Positions 7,509-17,644 of a DNA stretch of 64,000 bases are shown here, one piece after another (position 1 is the first letter of the stretch; each line of letters begins with the position of its first letter). Below the pieces are notes generated by a model. That model had not been told where the DNA came from and did no database searches. It was given only the letters and a program-made list of their open reading frames with translations. The position numbers and the translations under genes are program-made. This DNA comes from Polaribacter pectinis (GTDB lineage: Bacteria > Bacteroidota > Bacteroidia > Flavobacteriales > Flavobacteriaceae), in NCBI RefSeq assembly GCF_014352875.1, contig NZ_CP060695.1, forward strand, positions 3,193,501 to 3,257,500, written 5' to 3'.

Positions 7509-10500
7509 TTAGTTTCCTCCTAAATTGTAAACGATGTTAAATCCACCATTAATAGCCTGTCTTGGAAATGTGGTAGAAATAGCATATTTAGACGTTTGAT
7601 GATTGTAATAAAACGAAGCGGTTAAATTACTACTTAATCTATAATCTGCTGTAAATTTAATTGAAAATAATTTCTGTCCACCACTAATTTGATTATTATC
7701 TTCATCTACAGCTCTAATTTGTGTAATATTATCTCTTAAAGAAACGTCTGCTCTTAAATTGATATCTCCTTTTAAGGTTTGTTTTTTTCCTGTAAAACGC
7801 GTGTTCATTTTTACATCTTTAAACACGTAACCAAAACCAAAGATATACTCCGTCCCTTTTATATCTGTTAATGTGCTGTTATTAAAATTCATGGTTAATG
7901 TTCTATCTCTCTTTACTTCACCTCTAACAGAAAAAGAGTTTTTCATTTTCATGTCTACTTTTAATAGAGGAGAAAATTCGTCTACTAAAGTAACAGCTGA
8001 AACCAACAATTCTGGTTCGTAATTACCAGAGTTTGCGTTTGGTGTTGCAAAAGGATTGTTTTGGTCATACTGCAAGTTATTAGTAAAACTAGATACGGTA
8101 TATGATGATCTGTATCCATGTGAAACAACAAAATTGCTAAAGTTTTTCTTAAAGAATTTATATTTCATTAAACCACTGTAACGCATTGTCCAGTTTGGTA
8201 TTGGTATGTTTCTAAACAAACCAGTATTTACTTTTCCGGGGCTTTTACCAGAGTATGCTGCCATAAATGCTGGTAATAATACTTGTTGACTATTTTCACC
8301 AAAACCAGCAACATCTTCGCCTGTTTCTGTTGCTAATCTATTAGAAATAATAGTTCTATAATCTCTCATTTTTTGAAACAATACATCTCCATCTGTAAAT
8401 GCGGTTGAAATCATAGAGTGACTAGAACTAAAGTTTCCTGTTTTAAATGCGTCTACACCATAATCTATTGCTGCATCTGTAAGTTCTCCCTCAGAATTAT
8501 AAATAGAACCTCTAACATCTAATTGTTGTTGTAAATCTTGTGTTTGAATTTTATTTCCTCGAACATCAATATTTAAATCTTTAATAGGCTTAACAGTAAA
8601 AGTATAATCTAACTTATTATAATGTGTTTTGCTATATGTTTTGTTATAGTAAGTACTATCTACATGGCGTGTTGCTAACCAGCCATTTTCTAATGCTTTA
8701 TTTCTAATATCTACTTGGCTACCAAAAGCAAATGATGTTGGTGCGCCTCCTAAAAATCCAATATCTTCTGTGTAACCTGGTAATAGTTGTCCGTTGTTTT
8801 CAGAGTAACTAATCTTACCTTGTTTTACAGAAGTTACTACATCATAAACTCCTTTTAAAATCTTTTTGCCAAGAGATAATGTTTTCTTTTGTTTTACTCT
8901 TCCTGGAGTAGGAGGTAAGCCAGAACTGTTTAATCCTTTAGAGTTTTTACGTTGCGTTTTGGTAAGTAATAATTTTTCGAAACCAAGGCTTTTATAAAAT
9001 TGTTCTAAACTTAAAGTAGTGTTTAAATTGTGGGTATTTGCATTCTGAATTACATTACCAATTTTGTCTACCACAGTTTGATCTTGTGATGATGCTTGCC
9101 AATCGAAATCTGCAGTATAACCATAATCTGCTTTTACAAACTTTAGAAATGGAATTTTATCAATAGGTAAATTATAAGTAGCATTTAATTTTTGATGATA
9201 ATGTGTTGCTCTTCCTGTGTTAAAGAAATCGTCAAAAATTTCTAATTCTTCTTGGCTGTCAAAAGCATCATAGATATAACTGTTGGTAGCATTAAAGTTT
9301 AGTTGTAGAGATTTTGTTAAATCGAAACCAATGGTATAATCCCAATCGAATAAAAATCTACGTTGTTTTAATTCTGGTTGTTCAGATAAACCTTCGACCA
9401 AGTTTCTAGATTGTTGTTCATTATAGTTTCTATTAATTCTAGAATTAATACCTAATGTGCTAGGAATTGGGTTAAAGTTAATGTCTTTTAGTAGTTTCCA
9501 GTATTTACTTCTAAAAATAGAATCGTTATTTTTAAAAGGTTCTATTGGTTTAGAGTTGAAACTAAAATTATATGAAGCAGAAGTTGTTACGTTTTCATTT
9601 ATATACTTCTTAACGTTATAATCTCTGTGAAATTCTTTGTTGTGAGAGTAAGAAACTGCTAAATTTTCTACATCGTAAAATTTAGGTTTTTTTGTAGAAT
9701 TTGGATTTCTATTCTTTTTAACGTTGGTAAAACTAATACTAGTTCTTTTTGTATAATCTCTAGAAAACTCGCTATTATCATTTTCTTCTAATGCATCTTT
9801 TAAGGTCACATCTTGGTATTGAGGATCAAATTTAGGATCTATAAATTTCTCTCCAACACTATAACTCATTGGTAATTGAATTCCCCATTCTTTAGGTGTT
9901 AATACTTTTCCTAAATTAATAGTTGTTGCAACATCATATTGTTTTGTTTCGTCTAAACTTCTTTGGTTTACTCTATCTTCTACATTTCCAAAACCAATGG
10001 TAGACATACTTCCTGCAACAGAAACATTAGCAACATCTGCAAAATTAGCATCTGCATTAACAACTGCAGCCCAACCACCTTTGTTGTCGAAACCAGCAGA
10101 ACGTAATTCATTAAACCAAACTTCTCCACTTAAAGGAGATGTAGTGGTATTTTTTACACCTAACATTATAGTTCTCAACTGCGCTAAAGTAGGATTTCCT
10201 TTTACACGAATTGTTAGTTGTTTAGGATCTCCTGCTGTAGGTGTAGGATATATTTTATTTGGAGGAGCAACTGAAATACCTAAACCATCTCTTTCAATTT
10301 TTAATTTACCTAATTGCTCTAATATTAAATCTAAATTATTTTCTTCTGGCCAAACATCTAATTGAGAAGTTCCATTTGGACTTACTTTTAAAGGTAATTC
10401 TATTTGATAATAGTTGTCATCTAAATCTGTACCTAATCTTATAATAGCCGCTAAACCTTGTGCTTCTATATTAGAACCAGAATTAGATTGCAAGTGCATA

Positions 10501-13500
10501 AACATTTTTAAATTTTTAAAACGTCTTAAGTCTACACTAATATTTTTATAAATAGCTCTAATTTTCTCTGCGGGTAAGTTGTTTACTTTTAAAGTTACAG
10601 ATTGTTCATTTTGTAATTGTACAGTTGTGCTTCCTTGTAAACGCTCTCTTTCTATTCCTGGAGGTTGTACATAACTTCCTTCATTTTGTTCGATACTTAC
10701 TACACCAACTTCAAAATCTTGTAAATCGTTACCTTGTAAATCTTCTGGCGGACTAATATTGTCATCTAATGTTTTTGTATAACGTCTCCAATCTCCACGT
10801 ACCAAATCTAATTCACCAAAACGAACAACAACAGGCATCTTAAAATTGGTTAAATACATTCTTATAAAACGAATACTGTTAAAATCTTGAATATCGTTTA
10901 TAGCTTCTCCACTTCTAATTGGTACTCTAAATTGATACCATTTTGTTTGTTGGGTATTTCCGTTCTCTAAAGTAACTTGCGTTGTTTTTTCATCTACAAC
11001 AAAGTTTTTACCTTTAACCAAATCGTTTCTGTTCATAGAGATTTTATACTGAAAATAGCTCTCTACAGTATTCATAGTTTGGTCTCTATTTATATCTTCT
11101 ACATCAGGGTAAGTTGATGAAGAAGTAGGATAAGATTCTGGCGATTGATTTAACGTTGGCGAGTTTCCTTGTGTGTTATTATAGTTTTTATATCTAGTAA
11201 TGATAGATGCGTTTGCAGCATCTAAATTTCCTCCTCTAAAAAACTGAAAATCATCTGCTGCAGGATCTAATAAGTTCTTATATTTTTGAGGGATATTTAG
11301 TAAATCTTTTTCTTCTGTATTATTTAAACCATCAAAACCAACATCTTGATTTATTCTAGCAGCATCTTCTTCATTAAATGCATAAATTATTGATGGATTT
11401 CTTGGTACATCTCCCCAAGTTGTTCTGTTTACGTTTACGGTATTTACTTTTGCACCATCTTCTGGCAAACCGTTTTCGAACATTTTACGGTTATCTTTTA
11501 AAACATCTTCAGAAATATTTCCTAAATTAATAAATAAATCTCCTACTTGATTAGATGGGTCTTGTGGGTTGATATTTTGTGGTAAACCTTCTGCATTTGT
11601 AATTGAATAATTTTGGTAAGGATCCATGATCCAAAACTGAATGTATTCTACATTGGCTTGGTCAAAATTATTAGTTGTTAATGCACGTGTAATTCCACCC
11701 CAATTGCTTTCTGGGTTAGGCAATTTTAAACCTCTATCTGTATCTATTGCATTTGGGTTAAAGTTATAAGAACCTCTTTCTTCAGGAAAATACGCTAAAT
11801 CTAACGTTCTAACCAACGTATTTTGTGTAATATCTAATTGCTGATTTGGAAATAACTCTTTATAATTTATTTGTCTAGTTTCTGCTCTAGAAAGTTCATC
11901 TGCAGTAATATTTGCAGGAGTATCTCCGACTCCGTAAAATATTTGATCTACATTATACCAAGCTAATTTTGCTCTATTATAATTATAATCTAAATTACTA
12001 CTACCACCATTAAAAATATCATTTGCTTTATTTTGTGGTGTACTAGCTTCATACCAATCTAATGGAGATAGTAAGCTAATTGGTACTTGCGATGCTTCAA
12101 AATCATCTATATAAGAAGTTGCTGCTCCTGCAACATCAATTCCACTTGGTGTTCCAGGTAATAAATATGCCATGTCTGCTCTAATAGATAAATTAGAAGG
12201 CACATCTGTATCTACAAATGGTAATTTATTAGCCAATTTTGTAAAGTATGGTACTTCTGTAGAAAAATCTACATTTACCCCAAACATAGTATTGTTAATT
12301 GGTTCTGAACCAAAATTAACTTTAGGTGTAATTGGTCTTTCGTTTACATTTAAAATGGTTGCACCTACTATAAATTGATCAGAAAATTTATGCTCAACAT
12401 CTACACCCATAAAGGTTTTTCTTTGTTGATTAAAAACTGCGTTATTTTCTGTTGAAACACTTATTGGAGTTCCAGAAGATTGCAAACCTGGATCTATAAT
12501 TTGTACACGACCTAATTGATAATCTACCACAAAATCTACACCTTCTACCAATTGTCTTCCACCAGCAGTAACTTTTACAGAACCTCTAGGAACGTTAAAT
12601 GCACCAATAGGAATTCCGCCAGCATTTTCTGATTTAAAATACCCTTTTAAGAAGTATTTATCTTTGTTTTGGTTGTTGTTTTTTACGTTTATTTTGGTGT
12701 TTAAATATAGTTCTTTAAACAAGTAGTTGTCATCTGCTGGGTTTGTTAATTGATCTTCTAAATCATTTCCAAAAGGTTCTGGTTCTGGAAAAAAGATATA
12801 CCCGTTTTGAGAGTTTACTGTAATTCCTTCTACGTAATCGAAAAAACCATCTGGATTTTTAAACTGACTTTGATCTAATTGGTCTAAATTTAAAACTTGT
12901 ATTAAGGGTTGATTAGAAATACCCGCTGTTTGTGCATTCTGTAATGTGTTAGAAGGAATTCCTGTTGCATCATCTCTATATTGAATTTCGAAACGAAAAC
13001 CATCTTGAGTTAACGGAAAAGCCCCTAAAGCATACACGTTTTTCATCATTAAACGCCAAGTAGGAAAAGATTCGTCTTCATTAGCAGCATTTTTACGTTT
13101 GGTTTGTAAAATTTCTGAACGTAATAATTTTACAGCTAAATTTTGTGGAGCTTGAATTCCGTCATTAGAAAATTCACCAACTTTAAAAGATGTTTTTGTG
13201 GTTCCGTTTACACTACCTGCAACTGTATATTCGTAAGCAACTGCTAAAACTTCACCATCATTTAATCTTCTGTTTAAAGAAATAAAACCTAATTGCGGAT
13301 TTAAAGTAAACTCATTTATATCTAACTTTCTTGCGTTTTCTAGAATAGAGAAATCAGTTCCAGGAGCCATTGAGAATTCATCTCTTAATGTTTTTTCTAC
13401 ATTAGAAACATCTCTTATTCCGTTTAAAATAGATTGTCTGTATATATTATTAGATTCGTTTATTGGTAGATTTATAGTGTTTCCGGCAACATTTATACTT

Positions 13501-14651
13501 GGTGCATTAGCTGTGCTGTTAACATTATTATTTACTAAATTTTGATAATCTGCAGGGTTGTTAGAATTTGTTTCTCCAATATCTGCAAACGCTACAATAC
13601 TCCTGTAATCTTCCGTACTTGCATTTCTATTGGTAATCCAAACTTCTATTCTAGTAATATTTACTTGACTACTAATTAGTGGGTAATCTTTTAGAGAGTT
13701 TGCATAATTATCTATAAAAAATTGTGATAAGAAAAAGTGACGGTCATTATCATAATCTGTAGTTCTTAATTCAAAAGGTTGAATAGAAGCTCCACCTTCT
13801 GCAATAACTGTTTTACTTTCTGAATTTTGTTGAGAAAAAACAGCTGTAACATTGGTGTTTCCAAACTTTAATTGTGTTTTTACACCAAACAAACTTTGCG
13901 CACCATTTATTAATGAATTTTTAATTGGCATTGCAATATTACCAGCTTCAATTCCTTGTATAATATCGTCTTCTGTAGGTGTAAAATCTATTTTTACTAA
14001 ATTCTGAAAATCGAAAGTAGATTGTGTGTCGTAATTAGCAGAAAACTCTAAACGTTCACCAACTTTGGCTTTAATACTTGCATTAATTTGTTGGTCGAAA
14101 TCGAAAGTGAAACTACTTCTGTTTTCTTCTGATATTTGTGGGTTTTCTGTATTTTGATATATGAAGCCTAATTTTACATTTAAGCTTCCTGCAGGCGTTA
14201 CTTTTACAGTTGTTCCACCAAAAATTGATTCAAAAAATTTAGAATTTACATAATAAGTGGGTAGTAAATCTTTTTGTGCGTCTGCTGCTCCTTTTTTCTT
14301 TCCGTTTGTAGCACTTACTTTGTCTTTAAAATACTGTAACATGTCTCGTTTTAAACGATATTGTTCGTATTCTTTTCGAGTAAGATAAATAGGAGTTTTT
14401 GTTTGGTAATCACCAATTTTTTCAACAATTACGTACTTATTTAATGCTTTGTCAAAAATGATGGTTTTTTCAGCTAAATCATCTAAAAATAAACCACCTT
14501 TTTGATTTTTATTAAAATTGTACCTTAATTTTAAAGTATCTTTTTTTACATCTGTAGAATCTTTATTAGTAGTTGTTTGTGCGTAAGAAAAACTACTTGC
14601 CAAAAAGGCAAAAAGTACAAATGAAAATATTTTTTTTAAATTTATATCCAA
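7509..14651 (-). CDS. sprA: type IX secretion system outer-membrane translocon SprA
   Basis: A 2380-residue protein with signal peptide (MDINLKKIFSFVLFAFLASSFSYA) and no other hydrophobic helix, in keeping with SprA, which forms a giant 36-strand outer-membrane beta-barrel. Recognisable parts include KLGFIYQNTENPQISEENR near residue 165, the repeated plug and barrel segments with FEIQYRD and DIAMPIKNSLINGA-like blocks, and a C-terminal barrel ending FNIVYNLGGN. SprA is the pore through which T9SS cargo with a C-terminal sorting domain crosses the outer membrane, and it is needed for gliding motility where SprB-type adhesins exist. The gene starts 4 bases after ruvA. No other gld or spr gene is in the window. 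The 1049-residue protein at 45893 carries the sorting domain and is a likely substrate. Confidence 0.97.
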   Translation of the reverse strand: MDINLKKIFSFVLFAFLASSFSYAQTTTNKDSTDVKKDTLKLRYNFNKNQKGGLFLDDLAEKTIIFDKALNKYVIVEKIGDYQTKTPIYLTRKEYEQYRLKRDMLQYFKDKVSATNGKKKGAADAQKDLLPTYYVNSKFFESIFGGTTVKVTPAGSLNVKLGFIYQNTENPQISEENRSSFTFDFDQQINASIKAKVGERLEFSANYDTQSTFDFQNLVKIDFTPTEDDIIQGIEAGNIAMPIKNSLINGAQSLFGVKTQLKFGNTNVTAVFSQQNSESKTVIAEGGASIQPFELRTTDYDNDRHFFLSQFFIDNYANSLKDYPLISSQVNITRIEVWITNRNASTEDYRSIVAFADIGETNSNNPADYQNLVNNNVNSTANAPSINVAGNTINLPINESNNIYRQSILNGIRDVSNVEKTLRDEFSMAPGTDFSILENARKLDINEFTLNPQLGFISLNRRLNDGEVLAVAYEYTVAGSVNGTTKTSFKVGEFSNDGIQAPQNLAVKLLRSEILQTKRKNAANEDESFPTWRLMMKNVYALGAFPLTQDGFRFEIQYRDDATGIPSNTLQNAQTAGISNQPLIQVLNLDQLDQSQFKNPDGFFDYVEGITVNSQNGYIFFPEPEPFGNDLEDQLTNPADDNYLFKELYLNTKINVKNNNQNKDKYFLKGYFKSENAGGIPIGAFNVPRGSVKVTAGGRQLVEGVDFVVDYQLGRVQIIDPGLQSSGTPISVSTENNAVFNQQRKTFMGVDVEHKFSDQFIVGATILNVNERPITPKVNFGSEPINNTMFGVNVDFSTEVPYFTKLANKLPFVDTDVPSNLSIRADMAYLLPGTPSGIDVAGAATSYIDDFEASQVPISLLSPLDWYEASTPQNKANDIFNGGSSNLDYNYNRAKLAWYNVDQIFYGVGDTPANITADELSRAETRQINYKELFPNQQLDITQNTLVRTLDLAYFPEERGSYNFNPNAIDTDRGLKLPNPESNWGGITRALTTNNFDQANVEYIQFWIMDPYQNYSITNAEGLPQNINPQDPSNQVGDLFINLGNISEDVLKDNRKMFENGLPEDGAKVNTVNVNRTTWGDVPRNPSIIYAFNEEDAARINQDVGFDGLNNTEEKDLLNIPQKYKNLLDPAADDFQFFRGGNLDAANASIITRYKNYNNTQGNSPTLNQSPESYPTSSSTYPDVEDINRDQTMNTVESYFQYKISMNRNDLVKGKNFVVDEKTTQVTLENGNTQQTKWYQFRVPIRSGEAINDIQDFNSIRFIRMYLTNFKMPVVVRFGELDLVRGDWRRYTKTLDDNISPPEDLQGNDLQDFEVGVVSIEQNEGSYVQPPGIERERLQGSTTVQLQNEQSVTLKVNNLPAEKIRAIYKNISVDLRRFKNLKMFMHLQSNSGSNIEAQGLAAIIRLGTDLDDNYYQIELPLKVSPNGTSQLDVWPEENNLDLILEQLGKLKIERDGLGISVAPPNKIYPTPTAGDPKQLTIRVKGNPTLAQLRTIMLGVKNTTTSPLSGEVWFNELRSAGFDNKGGWAAVVNADANFADVANVSVAGSMSTIGFGNVEDRVNQRSLDETKQYDVATTINLGKVLTPKEWGIQLPMSYSVGEKFIDPKFDPQYQDVTLKDALEENDNSEFSRDYTKRTSISFTNVKKNRNPNSTKKPKFYDVENLAVSYSHNKEFHRDYNVKKYINENVTTSASYNFSFNSKPIEPFKNNDSIFRSKYWKLLKDINFNPIPSTLGINSRINRNYNEQQSRNLVEGLSEQPELKQRRFLFDWDYTIGFDLTKSLQLNFNATNSYIYDAFDSQEELEIFDDFFNTGRATHYHQKLNATYNLPIDKIPFLKFVKADYGYTADFDWQASSQDQTVVDKIGNVIQNANTHNLNTTLSLEQFYKSLGFEKLLLTKTQRKNSKGLNSSGLPPTPGRVKQKKTLSLGKKILKGVYDVVTSVKQGKISYSENNGQLLPGYTEDIGFLGGAPTSFAFGSQVDIRNKALENGWLATRHVDSTYYNKTYSKTHYNKLDYTFTVKPIKDLNIDVRGNKIQTQDLQQQLDVRGSIYNSEGELTDAAIDYGVDAFKTGNFSSSHSMISTAFTDGDVLFQKMRDYRTIISNRLATETGEDVAGFGENSQQVLLPAFMAAYSGKSPGKVNTGLFRNIPIPNWTMRYSGLMKYKFFKKNFSNFVVSHGYRSSYTVSSFTNNLQYDQNNPFATPNANSGNYEPELLVSAVTLVDEFSPLLKVDMKMKNSFSVRGEVKRDRTLTMNFNNSTLTDIKGTEYIFGFGYVFKDVKMNTRFTGKKQTLKGDINLRADVSLRDNITQIRAVDEDNNQISGGQKLFSIKFTADYRLSSNLTASFYYNHQTSKYAISTTFPRQAINGGFNIVYNLGGN

Positions 14652-14655
14652 TTGA

Positions 14656-15237
14656 TTATAAGCTTTTTAAGGATAGTTTTATGATTTGTTCAACAGTAGC
14701 ATCAGGATTTTCTTTAACAATTGCAGTTACAATTTTGTCAGATTGTTTTCTTTGAAAACCTAAAACTTCTAAAGCAGATAACGCTTCATCTTTATTAGTA
14801 TTGCTTGTGTGAACAGAAACTTCATCAATATCAAAAGTTTTTAAAATCTTATCTTTTAAATCTACAATTACTCTTTGTGCAGTTTTTGCACCAATTCCTT
14901 TTACAGATTGTATTAAAGCCACATTTTCTGATGCAATTGCATTTTGTATTTCTTCGGATGTCATAGAAGAACACATTGTTCTTGCAATACTTGGACCAAC
15001 ACCAGAAACTGAAATTAGTAATTTAAAAACTTCTCTTTCAGTTTTGTTAATAAACCCAAAAAGAGTGTGAGCATCTTCTCTAATAGATAAATGTGTGTAT
15101 AGAATTACATTTTCATCAGCAGGTAAACTAGTAAATGTATTTAATGAAATATGCAGTAAATACCCAACACCATTGCAATCTACAACAACTTCAGTTGGGG
15201 TTTTTTCTACTAATCTTCCTCTAACTTGTGTAATCAT
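14656..15237 (-). CDS. ruvA: Holliday junction branch migration protein RuvA
   Basis: The 193-residue protein shows the RuvA three-domain plan: an OB-fold N-terminus (MITQVRGRLVEKTPTEVVVDCNGVGYLLHIS), tandem helix-hairpin-helix motifs (LLISVSGVGPSIARTM near 72-87 and IQSVKGIGAKTAQRVI near 108-123), and a C-terminal UBA-like domain (DEALSALEVLGFQRKQSDK) that contacts RuvB. It binds four-way junctions and loads the RuvB motor. Length is normal. It lies 34 bases after maeB and 4 before sprA on the same strand, so these three genes probably form one operon, a link between housekeeping repair and T9SS with no obvious functional meaning. Confidence 0.97.
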   Translation of the reverse strand: MITQVRGRLVEKTPTEVVVDCNGVGYLLHISLNTFTSLPADENVILYTHLSIREDAHTLFGFINKTEREVFKLLISVSGVGPSIARTMCSSMTSEEIQNAIASENVALIQSVKGIGAKTAQRVIVDLKDKILKTFDIDEVSVHTSNTNKDEALSALEVLGFQRKQSDKIVTAIVKENPDATVEQIIKLSLKSL

Positions 15238-15271
15238 ATACTATTTTTATAGGCTTCTAAAGTAACTATTT

Positions 15272-17554
15272 TTATTTGTTATTACGTTTTTCTTTTTGTT
15301 GCGCATCTACAACAGCTAAAGCAGCCATATTTACCATTTCATCTACACTTGCACCCAATTGTAAAATATGAACAGGTTTGTTGAAGCCTAAAATTACTGG
15401 ACCAATAGATTCTGCACCTTGTACTTCTTTTAATAATTTATAAGTAATGTTTGCAGATTCTAAATTAGGAAAAATTAACACATTTACTTTTTTTCCGTTC
15501 AATTTAGAAAATGGAAATTCTTTAGCCAATAATTCTGGATTCAATGCAAAATCTGCCTGAATCTCTCCATCGATAACTACTTTTGGAAAGTGTCTATGAA
15601 TATAAGAAACAGCCTCTCTAATTTTTTTAGAAGTTTCTGAATTTGAAGAACCAAAATTAGAGAAAGATAACATAGCAATATTAGGTTTCATACCAAACAT
15701 ACTTGCAAAATTACCTGTCATTTGTGCAATTTTTGCCAAATCTTTAGCGGTAGGGTTTTCATTAATTGTTGTATCTGCTAAAAATAATGGTCCTTGTTTT
15801 GTTAACATTAAATTACAAGCAGCAATTCTAGATACATCTTTATCTTTTTCAATTAACTCTAACATAGGTTTTACTACTGAAGGATAAGGTCTAGAATACC
15901 CAGTAATTAAGGCATCTGCTTCCCCTTCATTGACCATCATTGCAGCAAAATAATTACGTTCTCGCATTAATTTTTTTGCTTCAGAAAATGTTCTTCCTTT
16001 TCTTTGACGCGTTTTCCAATAAGCTTCTCCAAAACGATTTCTACGATCGCTTTCTTCATCAGTTTTTGGATCAATGATAGCCACATCACCTGTAAAGCCA
16101 ATTTCCTCTTTTAATTCTAAAATAACTTCTTTTCTACCAAGTAAAATTGGGATTCCAATTTTTTCTTCATGAACTCTTTGTGCGGCTTTTAATACATCTA
16201 AATGATCTGCTTCTGCAAAAACAATTCGTTTAGGATTGCTTTTAGCTCTGTTATGTAACAACCTAATTTCTTTACTTCCAGAACCAGAACGTTCCATTAA
16301 TTCCTCACGATATTTGTTCCAATCTTCAATTGGTTCTAATGCAACACCAGAATCCATTGCAGCTTTTGCAATTGCTGGAGGAATTTCATAAATTAATCTT
16401 GGGTCAAATGGTTTTGGAATAATATATTCTCTTCCATAAGTTAAACTAACTTCATCGTACACAATATTTACTTGTTCTGGTACCGATTTTTTAGCTAAAT
16501 CTGCTAAAGCATGAACAGCAGCCATTTTCATTTCTTCATTAATTTTAGTTGCTCTAACATCTAAAGCACCTCTAAAAATAAATGGAAATCCAAGTACATT
16601 ATTTACTTGATTAGGATGGTCTGATCTACCAGTTGCCATAATAATATCATCTCTAGTTGCTACTGCTAAATCGTATTCTATCTCTGGATCTGGATTTGCC
16701 ATTGCAAAAACAATTGGATCTTTAGCCATAGATAATAGCATTTCTGGATTTACTACATTACCCATAGAAAGGCCAATAAATACATCTGCATTATGCATTG
16801 CTTCTTCTAAAGTAGTAATATCTTGGTCTGTAGCAAATTCTTCTTTTTGTGAAGTAAGGTTGTCTCTATCTTTTCTTATAACTCCTTTACTATCGCACAT
16901 AACAACATTTTCTCTTTTTACACCTAACTTTAAGTATAATCTTGTACAAGAAATTGCAGCTGCACCAGCTCCGTTAACAACTATTTTAACTTTACTAATG
17001 TCTTTCTCTGTAATATCAATAGCATTTTTTAATGCAGCAGCAGAAATTATTGCTGTTCCATGCTGGTCATCATGCATTACTGGGATGTCTAATTCCGCTT
17101 TTAATCTAGTTTCAATTTCAAAAGCTTCTGGAGCTTTTATGTCTTCTAAATTAATTCCACCAAAAGTTGGTGCAATTGCTTTTACAGTAGCTATAAACTG
17201 TTCTACGTCAGTTGCATCAACTTCAATATCAAAAACATCTATGTCTGCAAATATTTTAAAAAGCAAACCTTTTCCTTCCATAACTGGTTTAGAGGCTTCT
17301 GGGCCAATATCTCCCAAACCTAAAACAGCTGTACCGTTAGAAATTACTGCAACTAAATTTCCTTTAGATGTATATTTATAAACGTTGTTTTTATCTTTTG
17401 CAATTTCTAAACAAGGTGCTGCAACTCCTGGAGAATAAGCTAATGCTAAATCGTGTTGAGTTGCATACTTTTTAGTAGGTACAACTTCAATTTTACCAGG
17501 TTTTGGTTTTGCGTGGTATAGTAAAGCTTCGTGTCTTTTTCTAGAATCACTCAT
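15272..17554 (-). CDS. maeB: NADP-dependent malic enzyme with phosphotransacetylase-like domain
   Basis: A 760-residue MaeB-type fusion. Residues 1-430 are the malic enzyme: the N-terminal catalytic domain with PTKKYATQHDLALAYSPGVA, DLEDI-type metal-site motif (GINLEDIKAPEAFEIE), PVMHDDQHGTAI, and the dinucleotide-binding VVNGAGAAAISC. Residues about 430-760 match phosphate acetyltransferase (KRIVFAEADHLDVLKAA to the C-terminus), which in such fusions is usually inactive as an enzyme and binds acetyl-CoA as a regulator. It converts malate to pyruvate with NADPH formation. A consensus promoter lies just upstream, and maeB leads the ruvA-sprA-gcvH-vanZ run. Confidence 0.96.
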   Translation of the reverse strand: MSDSRKRHEALLYHAKPKPGKIEVVPTKKYATQHDLALAYSPGVAAPCLEIAKDKNNVYKYTSKGNLVAVISNGTAVLGLGDIGPEASKPVMEGKGLLFKIFADIDVFDIEVDATDVEQFIATVKAIAPTFGGINLEDIKAPEAFEIETRLKAELDIPVMHDDQHGTAIISAAALKNAIDITEKDISKVKIVVNGAGAAAISCTRLYLKLGVKRENVVMCDSKGVIRKDRDNLTSQKEEFATDQDITTLEEAMHNADVFIGLSMGNVVNPEMLLSMAKDPIVFAMANPDPEIEYDLAVATRDDIIMATGRSDHPNQVNNVLGFPFIFRGALDVRATKINEEMKMAAVHALADLAKKSVPEQVNIVYDEVSLTYGREYIIPKPFDPRLIYEIPPAIAKAAMDSGVALEPIEDWNKYREELMERSGSGSKEIRLLHNRAKSNPKRIVFAEADHLDVLKAAQRVHEEKIGIPILLGRKEVILELKEEIGFTGDVAIIDPKTDEESDRRNRFGEAYWKTRQRKGRTFSEAKKLMRERNYFAAMMVNEGEADALITGYSRPYPSVVKPMLELIEKDKDVSRIAACNLMLTKQGPLFLADTTINENPTAKDLAKIAQMTGNFASMFGMKPNIAMLSFSNFGSSNSETSKKIREAVSYIHRHFPKVVIDGEIQADFALNPELLAKEFPFSKLNGKKVNVLIFPNLESANITYKLLKEVQGAESIGPVILGFNKPVHILQLGASVDEMVNMAALAVVDAQQKEKRNNK

Positions 17555-17578
17555 AAATCTGTTGTTTGTTTGAACCTA

Positions 17579-17607
17579 CAAATATATGGTTTTCAATGAA
17601 AGAGCAA
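17579..17607 (-). promoter_or_regulatory. maeB promoter TTG-N18-TATATTTG
   Basis: On the minus strand, TTG (17605-17607), 18-base spacer, TATATTTG (17579-17586); the ATG of maeB follows 24 bases later. Probably drives the maeB-ruvA-sprA run. Confidence 0.75.
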
Positions 17608-17644
17608 ATGAAAATAACTAAAGAATAATTGTTGTAAAATTGGT

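Noticed and set aside
9997..10444. ORFs on the plus strand within sprA
   Set aside because: They lie opposite a continuous, full-length SprA reading frame and resemble nothing known.
16860..17381. 173-codon plus-strand ORF
   Set aside because: Antisense to the strongly conserved malic-enzyme domain of maeB; no start context and no family features.
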